NCBI RefSeq assembly: GCF_007748115.1
Contig: NZ_CP036289.1
Span: forward strand, 5,332,001-5,396,000
DNA from: Bremerella volcania
GTDB taxonomy: Bacteria; Planctomycetota; Planctomycetia; Pirellulales; Pirellulaceae
Length of the DNA stretch: 64,000 bases
Direction of reading: 5' to 3'
Part shown: piece by piece, positions 36,893 to 46,564 of the stretch
Layout: each line of letters begins with the position of its first letter
Position numbering within the stretch: the first letter of the stretch is position 1
Program-made: the position numbers and the translations under genes
Notes under the pieces: model-generated
Databases searched by the model: none
The model's input: only the letters and a program-made list of their open reading frames with translations
Told to the model about the DNA's origin: nothing

Positions 36893-39493
36893 ATGAAGAA
36901 CATTTATTTACGTTTGGCCGTGATTGGTGGAGTGGTCGCCCTCGGTGCCACCGCAATCGGACAATCGATGATGGCATCTCGGGATCCAGATCCAGAGCCA
37001 ATCGAGATTTCACAAATCCCCCCCGGCACCTCGCAGCAACAACTCGCCGCGTCGTTTCCTGATTCTCAGGTCGTGCTCGCGTCGAACGACACGCCCGCCG
37101 AAGAGAGTTCTGGCACTCCCACTCCGGCTAAGCCTCCAGTAACCACGCCAACACCTACGCCAGCGGCACGGTTCAGCATTTCGGACTCAGAAGAACCCGC
37201 CCAGCCTGCGCCCGCGGCAGCCAATCCAGCGGCTACCGGTGAAGGAAGTGCACCCCCGAGTCGATTCAGTCGATTCCTGGGGAACTCATCCGCGAATCCA
37301 GCCGCTTCCGATACGGCTGCGTCCGCTCCAGCGGCCGCGTCGACGACCACTGGTAGTCGGTTCAGCATTGGCGACAGCCCAACTCCTGCGGCCGGAAACC
37401 CTGCTGCTGAAGAAGGTACCAACCCAGCTGCCTCCTCGCCCCCAATGCCGCCTGGTCCGCAAAGCTTTGCGACTGACGCAGCAGCCCCAACGCCTGCGAA
37501 TCCAGCCAGCATGTCGCCACCTCCCGTCCGTTTTCAAACCGGCGTCGCGGCCGCAGCCGAAAACGTAGCAGGACAAGTCCAAGACACCGCTAATACAATC
37601 GCCGCGGAAGCAAATGGCGCAGCCGAGGAGGCGTCCGCCGCAGTGCGTGGAGCCGTCGAGAATACGAACAACCGATTCTCTTCGATGGTGAACTCGGCAA
37701 CCCAGTCAATTTCCGACCAGGCAGGCGCCGTGGCTGATTCGGTGAACGAACAACTTCCGCAAAGCGTTCCTGTGCAGCCTCGATTCAGCTCGAATGTCGG
37801 CGATGGTCAATCGCCCACGGCTGCTGATCCCATGTCGCCAACGCCTCCTAATCCGACACGATTTTCTGCAACGAATACCGCAACCAATACGCCGCAGCCA
37901 AGCGTCATGGGTTCAGCGGCTCCCCCTTCGTACGGACAAACTCGTGGCTTCTCGGCCTCTGCTTCTCCGCCTCCGGCGGCGATGGTCGAACAACCTCAGC
38001 CTACGTATCAAGAAACGCCGCAGCCACAGCCAACGCGGTTTTCGCAGCCCCCACAAATCGCTTCGCTGCCATCCGCAGCCGAAGGCGCCATGGTCTCGGC
38101 TCGGCCTGGTGATATTCATCTTGAAGGGGACCAACAGCCCAGCATCCGCTTAGAGAAAGTTGCCCCGCCGGAAGTTCAAGTCGGCAAGGTGACCACGTTT
38201 GAAGTGCATGTCGAAAACAACGGCCAGGTCGACGCATCGAATGTCATCATTCGCGACATGGTTCCAGCCGGAACGAAGCTGGTTTCCACCAGCCCTCAAG
38301 CTCAACAGGGAGCCGATGGCAGCCTGGTTTGGGATCTAGGCACCCTGAGACCGCAAGAACGCAAGACGTTGAAGCTGGAGATCCTTCCACTGGAAGAAGG
38401 TAACATCGGCAGCGTTGCGAGCGTCGTTTTCTCGGCCAAAGCTTCTGCCAAGTCGATCGTTACCCGGCCCAAACTGGAGATTTCGCAGTCAAGCGCAGCA
38501 ACGGTGTTAGCCGGCAATCAGCTTGGAATCACGATCACCATTGCCAACCCTGGAACAGGCGCAGCCACCGGCGTTGTTCTCGAAGAAAACGTCCCAGGCA
38601 ATTTCGCTCATCCGGCTGGCAAGGAACTGGAATTTGAAGTCGGCACGCTCAAGCCAGGCGAATCGCGTCAGCTTGATCTCGTGCTCAGTGCCGTCTCGGC
38701 GGGTCGTGTTCAGAACGTGCTGCGTGCGCGAGCCGATGGCAATCTCACGGCAGAACATGCCGTCGAGTTGGAAGTGGTCGCACCGAAGCTCCAAGTTGCT
38801 ATGACCGGTCCTAAACTGCGATACCTGGAACGTCCAGCCAAGTACACCGTTTCGGTCAGCAACCCAGGCACCGCCCCGGCTCACGAGATCGACGTCGTTA
38901 CTTATCTGCCCAAGGGCCTGAAGTTTGTCGAAGCCAACAACGCCGGTCAGTACGACTCGACGCGACATGCCGTCTTCTGGAATCTGCAAGAGCTACCTCC
39001 CGCACAGACAGGCACAGTCGAATTGGTTGCTTTACCAATCGAAGCCGGCGATCAACGACTCCGAGTTGAGGGTTCCGCGAGCAAGGGTCTGACGGCCGAA
39101 GACGAATCGACCGTTCGTGTCGAAGGACTCGCAGCGATCTTCTTCGAGGTCGCCGACGTCGCTGACCCGATTGAAGTTGGCAAGCAAACCACCTACGAAA
39201 TCAAGGTCGTCAACCAAGGCTCGAAGGAAGCTAAGAACATCCAAGTGGCTGCCGCATTGCCCCAAGGTTTGCGTGCGATTGCCGCCGACGGCGAAGTCCC
39301 TGGTCAGGTCCAAGGTCAGCAGGTTGTCTTCCAACCCATCGGACGAATCGATCCGAAGCAGACGGTTCGCCTGCAAATTCAAGTTCAAGGGACCATGCCT
39401 GGCGATCAACGCATCCGCGTTCAGGTTCGCACCGATGGCATTCCCGATCCGATCACCAAGGAAGAAAGTACCACGGTCTACACCGATCAATAG
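36893..39493 (+). CDS. Large exported DUF11 repeat protein with Ala/Pro-rich N-terminal region
   Basis: An 866-residue protein. A signal or anchor segment (LRLAVIGGVVALGATAIG) leads into about 380 residues of Ala/Pro/Ser/Thr-rich, probably disordered sequence that holds about nine RFS or near-RFS motifs. The C-terminal 450 residues are four DUF11-like beta domains (KVTTFEVHVENNGQVDASNVIIRDMVPAGTKL and similar). DUF11 domains are found on cell-surface and adhesive proteins. I chose the ATG at 36893, preceded by AAGGA; further in-frame codons upstream have weaker support. A terminator follows the stop. Confidence 0.88.
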   Translation: MKNIYLRLAVIGGVVALGATAIGQSMMASRDPDPEPIEISQIPPGTSQQQLAASFPDSQVVLASNDTPAEESSGTPTPAKPPVTTPTPTPAARFSISDSEEPAQPAPAAANPAATGEGSAPPSRFSRFLGNSSANPAASDTAASAPAAASTTTGSRFSIGDSPTPAAGNPAAEEGTNPAASSPPMPPGPQSFATDAAAPTPANPASMSPPPVRFQTGVAAAAENVAGQVQDTANTIAAEANGAAEEASAAVRGAVENTNNRFSSMVNSATQSISDQAGAVADSVNEQLPQSVPVQPRFSSNVGDGQSPTAADPMSPTPPNPTRFSATNTATNTPQPSVMGSAAPPSYGQTRGFSASASPPPAAMVEQPQPTYQETPQPQPTRFSQPPQIASLPSAAEGAMVSARPGDIHLEGDQQPSIRLEKVAPPEVQVGKVTTFEVHVENNGQVDASNVIIRDMVPAGTKLVSTSPQAQQGADGSLVWDLGTLRPQERKTLKLEILPLEEGNIGSVASVVFSAKASAKSIVTRPKLEISQSSAATVLAGNQLGITITIANPGTGAATGVVLEENVPGNFAHPAGKELEFEVGTLKPGESRQLDLVLSAVSAGRVQNVLRARADGNLTAEHAVELEVVAPKLQVAMTGPKLRYLERPAKYTVSVSNPGTAPAHEIDVVTYLPKGLKFVEANNAGQYDSTRHAVFWNLQELPPAQTGTVELVALPIEAGDQRLRVEGSASKGLTAEDESTVRVEGLAAIFFEVADVADPIEVGKQTTYEIKVVNQGSKEAKNIQVAAALPQGLRAIAADGEVPGQVQGQQVVFQPIGRIDPKQTVRLQIQVQGTMPGDQRIRVQVRTDGIPDPITKEESTTVYTDQ

Positions 39494-39518
39494 ACTCGCG
39501 AACAACTTCAGCGAAACA

Positions 39519-39548
39519 AAAAAAGGCCGTCACTATGACGGCCTTTTT
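39519..39548. terminator. Bidirectional intrinsic terminator
   Basis: AAAAGGCCGTCA (39521-39532) pairs with TGACGGCCTTTT (39536-39547) around a three-base loop, with A and T tracts on both flanks. It separates the plus-strand DUF11 gene from the minus-strand lipA gene. Confidence 0.92.
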
Positions 39549-39568
39549 CATTGGAATCCCTGAGTTTG

Positions 39569-40495
39569 CTAGAAGCTCTCGGCCATGTCGCGAGCATGGT
39601 AGCTACTTCGCACGAAAGGACCACTGGCAACTTTCAAAAAGCCCATGCTCTTTGCCTGGTGGCCCAACTCATCGAACTCTTCCGGGCGAAGATAGCGAAC
39701 CACCGGCAGATATCGCTTCTGGTCAGGCTGCAAGTACTGACCGAGCGTCAGGAAATCAACGTCCGCGTCCCGCAGATCTGCCAAAGTGTCCAGTAGTTCT
39801 TCCCGCGTCTCACCCAACCCCAGCATCAATCCGCTCTTGGTCTTTGTCTCCGGAGCGATCTCTTTGACCCGCTTCAAGAGTTCTAATGTCCAAGAATAGA
39901 CCGACTTCGGCCCGCGGACTCGGCGATAAAGTCTTGGTACCGTCTCAGTGTTGTGATTGAAGACTTCCGGCTTCGCTTCCAGAACGCGAGCCAAGGCTTC
40001 TTTGGAATCGATAAAGTCCGGGGTGAGGACTTCGATCGAGGCCCCGGTCCTTTCTCGGACCGCTTCGATGCAGCGGAAGTAGTGATCGGCACCACCGTCC
40101 GGCAGGTCATCTCGCGTCACTGAAGTGATCACGACGTGCTTGAGACCTAATCGATAGGCGGCCTCGGCCAATCGCTCCGGCTCGTCGTCGGAAAGCTCCT
40201 GAGGAGCACCTCGAGAGACCGAGCAGAAGCTGCAAGCACGCGTGCAAATGGCCCCCAAGATCATGAAAGTCGCGGTCTGCTGCGAATAGCACTCCATGCG
40301 ATTGGGGCACTTTGCTTCCTCGCAAACCGTCTCCAGCCCCAACTCCTTCATCAAGTTGGTCGTTTTGTGGCCGGGATCTCCTTTGGGGATATTCCGCTTG
40401 AGCCAGCGGGGAAGTCGTCGCCCAGAATCAGGCGACGGAATATCGGACGAGTCGATTATCGGTAGCTCAACTGGCTGCTTGGCGGGTTCGATCAC
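39569..40495 (-). CDS. lipA: Lipoyl synthase LipA
   Basis: A 308-residue radical-SAM enzyme that inserts two sulfurs into octanoyl groups to form lipoyl cofactors for the 2-oxoacid dehydrogenases and the glycine cleavage system. The auxiliary cluster is Cys58-x4-Cys63-x5-Cys69 (CEEAKCPNRMEC). The SAM cluster is Cys84-x3-Cys88-x2-Cys91 (CTRACSFC). GGADHY and GLMLGLGETREE are typical. It begins with GTG, inside the 3' end of lipB (29-base overlap), so translation is coupled. Confidence 0.97.
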   Translation of the reverse strand: MIEPAKQPVELPIIDSSDIPSPDSGRRLPRWLKRNIPKGDPGHKTTNLMKELGLETVCEEAKCPNRMECYSQQTATFMILGAICTRACSFCSVSRGAPQELSDDEPERLAEAAYRLGLKHVVITSVTRDDLPDGGADHYFRCIEAVRERTGASIEVLTPDFIDSKEALARVLEAKPEVFNHNTETVPRLYRRVRGPKSVYSWTLELLKRVKEIAPETKTKSGLMLGLGETREELLDTLADLRDADVDFLTLGQYLQPDQKRYLPVVRYLRPEEFDELGHQAKSMGFLKVASGPFVRSSYHARDMAESF

Positions 40496-41252
40496 GGGTT
40501 TGCTTGACTACTTCAGAAAACAGAGGATGGCTCGAGTGCCAGACTGCCTGGGCGGCCTCGAACCGTTGCGCCAAATGGTACGCCACACTCCGTGCGACCT
40601 CACCTATTGTAGGGCACGTCTCTGTTTCTTCCAGGAGACTGCTCATCGTGGCAGGATCTCCGGGACAGGCAAGCTCTGCGGGATTAGCCTCAACACCCAC
40701 CTGACTGTGGGGTCCGCAGCTGACATTCAGAAATGCTCCGTGGCTGGTAATCCAGTTCTGCACAGCGACGCCGATAGCTGCCAGCATGCCGCTTCGTCCC
40801 CACAGGCCGAATCGACCGGGTCGTTTATAGCTGGGAACCTCAAACTCACGAGCCGTGTCCAAGAGTCCATTTTGCAAACGTTGGAGGTATTCGCCGACAG
40901 ACCAACCGTAATACTTAAGCGGTACGATCGGATAGACGGCCAATTGGCCAGGCGTGTGGGCAACACAGGCACCACCACGTCCGATCCATCGCATTTCGAG
41001 CTTGCGGCGGCGCATCTCTTGTGTGGTCAAGCGGATATGTCGTCGCGAGCCTGCTCGGCCTATACTAATCAGCGGTGGATGTTCGCAAAGTAGGCAGGTA
41101 ATGTGACCGTCGTCGCGTCCCCCCGACTCATAAACGAGACGTTTTTGCAAAGCGATGCACTGATCGAAGTCGACGATTCCCATGTGATGGAAATCGATGA
41201 CGGTCGGCTGCGGCCGGAGCAAATCAGAAGACTGAAATTCGATTATTTCCAC
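40467..41252 (-). CDS. lipB: Octanoyltransferase LipB, divergent, catalytic Lys replaced
   Basis: A 261-residue LipB-family protein that would move octanoyl groups from acyl carrier protein to lipoyl domains, the step before LipA. Family features are LQKRLVYE, LLCEHPPLISIGRAGS, RGGACVAHTPGQLAVYP and ITSHGAFLNVS. Two departures stand out. The catalytic Lys of the KIAAIG motif is Met156 (GMLAAIGV), and the Cys block reads AELACPGD (Cys196) in place of the usual PCGI. It starts with GTG and is about 45 residues longer than E. coli LipB. It overlaps lipA by 29 bases. It could be an active enzyme with shifted chemistry or a variant of altered role. Confidence 0.85.
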   Translation of the reverse strand: MEIIEFQSSDLLRPQPTVIDFHHMGIVDFDQCIALQKRLVYESGGRDDGHITCLLCEHPPLISIGRAGSRRHIRLTTQEMRRRKLEMRWIGRGGACVAHTPGQLAVYPIVPLKYYGWSVGEYLQRLQNGLLDTAREFEVPSYKRPGRFGLWGRSGMLAAIGVAVQNWITSHGAFLNVSCGPHSQVGVEANPAELACPGDPATMSSLLEETETCPTIGEVARSVAYHLAQRFEAAQAVWHSSHPLFSEVVKQTRDRTRQAAS

Positions 41253-41410
41253 GCGCTCGATATACCTGAGAAGTCGTCGTTGCGAGGTCTTCGTTGGAGG
41301 GGGGAGATTAGCAGGAGGCGCGTTCTGAGCCTAGGTCGAAGTTAAGAAAAACTCCCTTGATATGCTGGCATCGCTGACACCCCTACCGCCCAATCTGGAA
41401 AGCATCGGAA

Positions 41411-41902
41411 GTGGCCAAGAAGTCAAAAGCTACGAAAAAAGAAGAAAACAAGAACGAGAAGAGCATCGGCGAGAACCGCAAGGCTCGGCATGAATACCAG
41501 ATACTGGAGCACCTGGAATGTGGTATTCAACTGACCGGCAGCGAGGTGAAGAGCCTTCGCGACGGCAAACTTCAATTGGCGGAATCGTTTGCCCACGTAG
41601 TCAATGGTGAGGTCTTTCTGGTCAATTGCGAGATCTCGCCCTACACGAATTCCAGCGAGTATCTCAATCACGAGGCCCGGCGGAAGCGTAAACTGCTGCT
41701 GCACAAACGCGAGATCATCAAGTTTGCCCAGAAAAGCGAAGAGAAAGGGCTGACTCTCGTGCCTCTGAAGATGTACTTCAAACAGGGACGCGCCAAGGTC
41801 TTGCTCGGCATCGGCCGCGGTAGGCAAATGCACGACAAGCGGGAGAAACTCAAGAAAGACGTCGCCAAACGCGATATCGATCGAGCCATGAAACGGGGGT
41901 AA
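41411..41902 (+). CDS. smpB: SmpB, tmRNA-binding protein
   Basis: A 163-residue SmpB that binds tmRNA and helps rescue stalled ribosomes by trans-translation. Core blocks are IQLTGSEVKSLRDGKLQLAESFA, VNCEISPYTNSSEYLNHEARRKRKLLLHKREI, LTLVPLKMYFKQGRAKVLLGIGRGRQMHDKREKLKKDVAKRD. There is a Lys-rich extension at the N terminus. It starts with GTG. No tmRNA gene was found nearby. Confidence 0.96.
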   Translation: MAKKSKATKKEENKNEKSIGENRKARHEYQILEHLECGIQLTGSEVKSLRDGKLQLAESFAHVVNGEVFLVNCEISPYTNSSEYLNHEARRKRKLLLHKREIIKFAQKSEEKGLTLVPLKMYFKQGRAKVLLGIGRGRQMHDKREKLKKDVAKRDIDRAMKRG

Positions 41903-42087
41903 GTTCCTGAACCGATCGCTAGCACCGTGCGTAAATGGCTTCATAGCCATCCCTCTTAACACAATAATGCGAATAACACACACACGCAACTCATTTGCAT
42001 TTAGGGGTTGGCGCCAAGCGTATCTCGTATTTCAATAGATGCTCGCGCAAGTTGCCGTTTCCCTGCCCCATGCCCCCATAAGTGGCC

Positions 42088-42771
42088 ATGCTTAAGATCT
42101 CGAATTTGAAGAAGTCATTTCGGTTGCCTACCGGCGAACGAATGCCGATTCTGGACGTTCCTCAATTCAACGTCGCTGCTGCCGAACAGATGGTGATCGT
42201 CGGTCGCAGCGGATGCGGCAAATCGACCCTGCTCCACCTGATCTCGGGAATCGGTACGCCCGATTCCGGAACGATCGCCATCAATGGGCTCGACATAACG
42301 CGACTCTCCGAGGAAGGTCGTGATCGTTTCCGGGCCGAAGTGATGGGGTATGTTTTTCAGACATTCAACCTGCTGCAAGGTTTCACGGCCCTTGAGAACG
42401 TGATCCTGGGCATGTCTTTCTCTCGCGGGAAAGTCGATCGCGAACGCGCTCGCGACCTGCTCCGACGCGTTGGATTGGACCACCGCTTGAACGCCTATCC
42501 GCGTACGATGAGCGTGGGAGAGCAGCAGCGCGTCGCCGTGGCCCGTGCCTTGGCAAACCGACCGAAGCTTCTACTGGCGGACGAGCCGACGGCCAATGTC
42601 GACCCTTCCAATCAGCAGTCGATCGTCGACTTGATTCGAGAAACGTGCCAGGAAGAAGGGATCTCGCTGGTGATGGTTACCCATGCGATGGAAGTGGCCG
42701 AGCAGTTCCAGCGAATCGAACCTCTAGAGAAACTGAACATGGCAGTCCAAGCGAATAAGGCACACGCATGA
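42088..42771 (+). CDS. LolD/MacB-type ABC transporter ATP-binding protein
   Basis: A 227-residue ABC ATPase. Walker A is GRSGCGKST, the Q loop is VFQTFNLLQGFTALENVILG, the signature is MSVGEQQRVAVARALA (usual LSGGE altered), Walker B is LLLADEPTANVD and the H loop is VMVTHAMEV. Q-T-FNLL and the EN-LG segment are hallmarks of LolD/MacB relatives that power export of lipoproteins or periplasmic substrates rather than uptake. ATG 42088 follows an in-frame GTG at 42082. The stop overlaps the permease start by four bases. Confidence 0.94.
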   Translation: MLKISNLKKSFRLPTGERMPILDVPQFNVAAAEQMVIVGRSGCGKSTLLHLISGIGTPDSGTIAINGLDITRLSEEGRDRFRAEVMGYVFQTFNLLQGFTALENVILGMSFSRGKVDRERARDLLRRVGLDHRLNAYPRTMSVGEQQRVAVARALANRPKLLLADEPTANVDPSNQQSIVDLIRETCQEEGISLVMVTHAMEVAEQFQRIEPLEKLNMAVQANKAHA

Positions 42772-44201
42772 GTATTTGGCAAATCGCTTGGCGAAGCGTC
42801 CGACAGCGAGCTTTGGCTTCGTCTTTAACTTCCTTTTCGATGGCCCTGGGGGTACTGCTGGTAACGGCCGTGCTGCTGGTTCATGGCCTCGTATCGAAGT
42901 CATTCACCGATAACTCCGACCTCGGCTACAACATGATCGCCGGAGCCAAGGGGGGCAAACTTCAGCTGGTTTTGAACACGACGTTCTACCTTAGCGAACC
43001 GGTCGAAAACGTTCCTTACACGTTCTATCAGCAGTTCCTCACCAAGGAGCAACAGGAACGAGAATTGGAGTTGATGAAGCCGGAAAGTCGCGGCGAGTTG
43101 ACCGACGGCACCTATGCGAAGAACACCGAGTTCGCCATTCCCGTCTGCCTGGGCGACTACTACCAAAGCTACCGTGTCGTCGGCACGCTCCCCAAGTTTT
43201 TTGAGGTCTTCAAGGATTACGACAGCGACGAGCTCAAATACTCGTTCCGAGAAGGACGTAACTTCGAGGTCTGGAACGACGAGCACGGCTACTTCGAGGC
43301 GGTCGTCGGTTCGATGGTCGCTCAGAAAACGGGCTTGAAGATTGGCGACAAGATTGCCGCTTCGCATGGTGGCGATCCCAACGACATTCACACCGATTCG
43401 CCATTCACCGTCGTTGGCATCCTCGCCCCCTCCGGAACGCCCAACGACCGGGCCGTCTTCGTCAATATGGAAGGCTTTTACCTGATGTCTGGGCATGCCA
43501 AGGTCGAAGAAACCGAAGAAGTCGGGGCCAATGTGACCGGGACGACCATTTCGCGTCGGCAACCGCTGCCCATCCAACAGCGGGAAGTCACGGCCATCCT
43601 CATTCGAACCTCCGATCCGTTTTCCCCGATCATCATCAAGAACCGCGTCAATGAAGGGAACGTTGCCCAAATTGTGATGCCGGTGATGGAGATTACCAGC
43701 CTGTTTGAGTTGATCGTCAAGCCAATCCAGACGTTGCTGCTGGTCATTACCGTTCTGATCTGCTTTGTCTCGGGAATATCCATCCTGGTGAGCATTTACA
43801 ACTCGATGAACGATCGCAAACGAGAAATCGCGGTTATGCGAGCACTCGGGGCGCGTCGCAGGACGGTGATGGGAATCGTGTTATCCGAATCGATCATCCT
43901 GTCCGTTGGAGGGGGTATTCTGGGTTGGTTAGGCGCTCATTTCCTATTGTTCGGAGCAAGCCCCATGATCGAGGCCCAGACCGGCGTTCAGATTGGGCTG
44001 TTCGACTTGGCTCCTCTTCCCAGGAAGCTTGAAGTTCTGATACCTTCGGCGATAATAGAGAATGATTGGATCGGCCCCCTATTCAGTTTGGAGTTGGTGA
44101 TCGTCCCGGCTCTAATTCTGTTGGCAGTATTGGTTGGCTTTTTGCCTGCCTACACGGCGTATCGTACCGACGTGGCAGAAACACTCAGTTCGTCCCCCTA
44201 A
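42768..44201 (+). CDS. FtsX/MacB-type ABC transporter permease
   Basis: A 477-residue permease with one N-terminal helix, a periplasmic domain of about 270 residues and three C-terminal helices (LLLVITVLICFVSGISILVSIYNSMNDRKREIAVMRALGARRRTVMGIVL). The layout is that of MacB and FtsX exporters. The AVMRALGA motif sits after helix 2 as usual. It would pair with the upstream ATPase, translated by coupling. No separate outer-membrane partner is encoded nearby. Confidence 0.94.
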   Translation: MSIWQIAWRSVRQRALASSLTSFSMALGVLLVTAVLLVHGLVSKSFTDNSDLGYNMIAGAKGGKLQLVLNTTFYLSEPVENVPYTFYQQFLTKEQQERELELMKPESRGELTDGTYAKNTEFAIPVCLGDYYQSYRVVGTLPKFFEVFKDYDSDELKYSFREGRNFEVWNDEHGYFEAVVGSMVAQKTGLKIGDKIAASHGGDPNDIHTDSPFTVVGILAPSGTPNDRAVFVNMEGFYLMSGHAKVEETEEVGANVTGTTISRRQPLPIQQREVTAILIRTSDPFSPIIIKNRVNEGNVAQIVMPVMEITSLFELIVKPIQTLLLVITVLICFVSGISILVSIYNSMNDRKREIAVMRALGARRRTVMGIVLSESIILSVGGGILGWLGAHFLLFGASPMIEAQTGVQIGLFDLAPLPRKLEVLIPSAIIENDWIGPLFSLELVIVPALILLAVLVGFLPAYTAYRTDVAETLSSSP

Positions 44202-44309
44202 GGACGAACCCGGCGGGCCATAACTCCCAGGCGATGTTCCCTCCTGGCGTCACGTAGACGACGTACGCCAACCTCGCTTTGTTGCCTCGAACCGAAGAGA
44301 TTTGTTCTT

Positions 44310-45821
44310 ATGCTCACGCGGCTCATGATTCTTTGCGGAGCGTTGGTTTCCACCGCAGTTCTGCTGACCAGTGCCCTGGCGTGTCCCTTCTGCGCAGCCA
44401 TATCACAAACGTTCTCGCAAGAGATCGAGTCGATGGACGCGGCGGTGATTGCCAAGTTGATCGAAGCACCGGCGGTAACCGCGGAAGGGGCCGGCGTGGA
44501 AGCGACGTTCGAAATCACCCAGATCCTCAAAGGTAAAGAACATCTCGGCGACACCAAAACCATCAAATCGCTCTACTACGGTGAAGGGCGTAAGGGTCGG
44601 GAGTTCCTGATTCTGGGGACCGAGCCGGAAAACATGATGTGGTCGACGCCTACGCTTCTGACCGATCGCGGGGTGAAGTACATCAACCAGGTGATCAAGT
44701 TGCCGGCCACCGGCAACGATCGTTACGTCTTCTTCCAGGACTATCTGGAAGACGAAGACGAAATGCTGGCTCGCGACGCGTACGACGAATTCGCGAATGC
44801 CCCTTACAGCGCGTTGCACGACTTGAAGCCGAAGATGAAGCACGACCAGTTGGTCGAGTGGGTCGAGAATCCAGATATCGCCGCGAATCGCCGCCGCTTG
44901 TACTTCACGATGCTGGGAGTTTGTGGCACGAAGGCCGACCTTCCCCTGCTGGAAAAGATGCTCAACAGTGAAGAACGAGCCAACAAGTCCGGCCTGGATG
45001 CCATGATCGGCTGCTACTTGACCTTGGCCGGAGCCGATGGCCTGCCATTGATCGAGAAGCTGTATCTGGCGAACAAGGAAGCCGAGTACGCCGACACCTA
45101 TGCCGCGATCATGGCACTGAGGTTTCACGGAACCGAAACGGACATCATCGAGAAAGATCGCCTGCTGAAGTCGTTGCACCTGATGCTCGATCGCCCTTCG
45201 CTGGCCGACCTGGTGATTGCGGACTTTGCCCGCTGGGAAGACTGGTCGGTAATGGACAAGCTGGTCAAGCTGTTCAAGGAAGCAGACGAGGAAACCAGCT
45301 GGGTTCGCGTGCCGGTGATTCGTTATTTGATGGCTTGCCCCAAACCGGAAGCGAAAGAATACCTGATCGAACTCGAAAAGATCGATCCCGACGCGATGAA
45401 GCGTGCTCAGACCTTCTTCCCGTTCCAATCGCAAGCGGTCCCCACGCGCGCCGATGGCGAAAAGATGAAGGATGAGAATCTATTGGCCATGGCAGAAGTC
45501 GACGACAACCAACTGCCGCCAGAGCAGGAGGACGCTGAAATTGCTCAGCCGGAAAATGCTGCCCCTGCCAACACAGCCAAGTCAGGCGAACAGACCGCGA
45601 TGGCGAAACGGCAGGTCACGCGTGACGAACTCTCAACCGCTGGAGATCGTGCCCTGGCCGCGGCAATTACCGGCGACGCGGCAACGAACATCGAAGAAAC
45701 ATCGACCGTAGGACTTTTACAGCGCATTTTTTCGACGACGATTCCGATTGTTGTGACATTTGTGTTAATGCTCGCAATCTCGGGCATCCTCTGGAACCCT
45801 GGCAACAAAACATCGCTATAA
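44310..45821 (+). CDS. Exported CPFC-motif protein with helical repeats and C-terminal membrane helix
   Basis: A 503-residue protein I cannot name. A signal peptide (LCGALVSTAVLLTSALA) is followed directly by CPFCAA, a CxxC pair at the mature N terminus. A beta-rich domain (VIAKLIEAPAVTAEG ... FEITQILKGKEHLG) and a helical solenoid like HEAT repeats follow. The chain ends in an acidic linker and one helix near the C terminus (IVVTFVLMLAISGILW). The domain order suits a periplasmic scaffold. It follows the permease by 108 bases and precedes the DUF3299 genes. Confidence 0.8.
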   Translation: MLTRLMILCGALVSTAVLLTSALACPFCAAISQTFSQEIESMDAAVIAKLIEAPAVTAEGAGVEATFEITQILKGKEHLGDTKTIKSLYYGEGRKGREFLILGTEPENMMWSTPTLLTDRGVKYINQVIKLPATGNDRYVFFQDYLEDEDEMLARDAYDEFANAPYSALHDLKPKMKHDQLVEWVENPDIAANRRRLYFTMLGVCGTKADLPLLEKMLNSEERANKSGLDAMIGCYLTLAGADGLPLIEKLYLANKEAEYADTYAAIMALRFHGTETDIIEKDRLLKSLHLMLDRPSLADLVIADFARWEDWSVMDKLVKLFKEADEETSWVRVPVIRYLMACPKPEAKEYLIELEKIDPDAMKRAQTFFPFQSQAVPTRADGEKMKDENLLAMAEVDDNQLPPEQEDAEIAQPENAAPANTAKSGEQTAMAKRQVTRDELSTAGDRALAAAITGDAATNIEETSTVGLLQRIFSTTIPIVVTFVLMLAISGILWNPGNKTSL

Positions 45822-45874
45822 AAACGGGATAACGTCGTATCTCGTTCTTTCCACTTAGCGAACTCGAACAAGCA

Positions 45875-46564
45875 ATGAGCACTTCCACCGAACCCCAACC
45901 TGCATTCACTGGCGATGTTGATACGGCGATGTACGAGCAGTACCGCTCCATTAGCTCGTTGGCGGTAACGTCTCTTCTCATTGGCTTTATCAGCCTGGTG
46001 ACCATATTGGCCGTTGTAATGGCTCCGATCGCGATCGCTGGCATCGCCTTGGGCATTTGGGCGATCATCACCGTTCGCAAAAACACCGCCACACAAACGG
46101 GATTGCCGTTGGCCTACGTGGGCCTCGCGCTTTCCACGCTCGCCTTGATAGCAGGCACCAGCCGATACGTTTACGAAGAATACATCAACCTGCCTGAAGG
46201 ATACGAAGTCATCGCGTTCGGACTGCTTCAGGAACAACCAGGACAGCCCATCGGGCAGCCGGTGCCAGATTCGGCTTTGGAACTGGACGGCAAACAGGTT
46301 TTGCTTCGCGGCTATGTGTATCCACACGCTCAGAAATCGGGGCTGACTCGCTTCGTGATGGTTCCCGACTTCGATACCTGTTGCTTTGGGGGCCAACCCA
46401 AACTGACCGATATGGTCGAAGTCCGCCTTGCCGAACCCCTTTCGGTTGATTTTTCCTTCAACCGGCGCAAGATTGGGGGAACGCTACGGGTTCACACCGA
46501 TCTGAAGAAGATCGAAGACCTGACCGGCGTCTTTTACGAATTGGAAGCTGACTACGTCGATTGA
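45875..46564 (+). CDS. Membrane-anchored DUF3299 protein
   Basis: A 229-residue protein. The N-terminal half has two or three helices of the DUF4190 type (SLAVTSLLIGFISLVTILAVVMAPIAIAGIALGIW). The C-terminal half is a DUF3299-like domain with LLRGYVYPHAQ, FVMVPDFDTCCFGGQPKLTDMVEVRL and LRVHTDLKKIED. The CCFG pair is a likely metal or redox site. One base overlaps the next gene. DUF3299 genes occur near LolD/MacB-type transporters in other bacteria, as I recall. Confidence 0.85.
   Translation: MSTSTEPQPAFTGDVDTAMYEQYRSISSLAVTSLLIGFISLVTILAVVMAPIAIAGIALGIWAIITVRKNTATQTGLPLAYVGLALSTLALIAGTSRYVYEEYINLPEGYEVIAFGLLQEQPGQPIGQPVPDSALELDGKQVLLRGYVYPHAQKSGLTRFVMVPDFDTCCFGGQPKLTDMVEVRLAEPLSVDFSFNRRKIGGTLRVHTDLKKIEDLTGVFYELEADYVD

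Noticed and set aside
41103-41345. Plus-strand open frame antisense to the start of lipB
   Set aside because: It mirrors the lipB coding strand and has no independent support.
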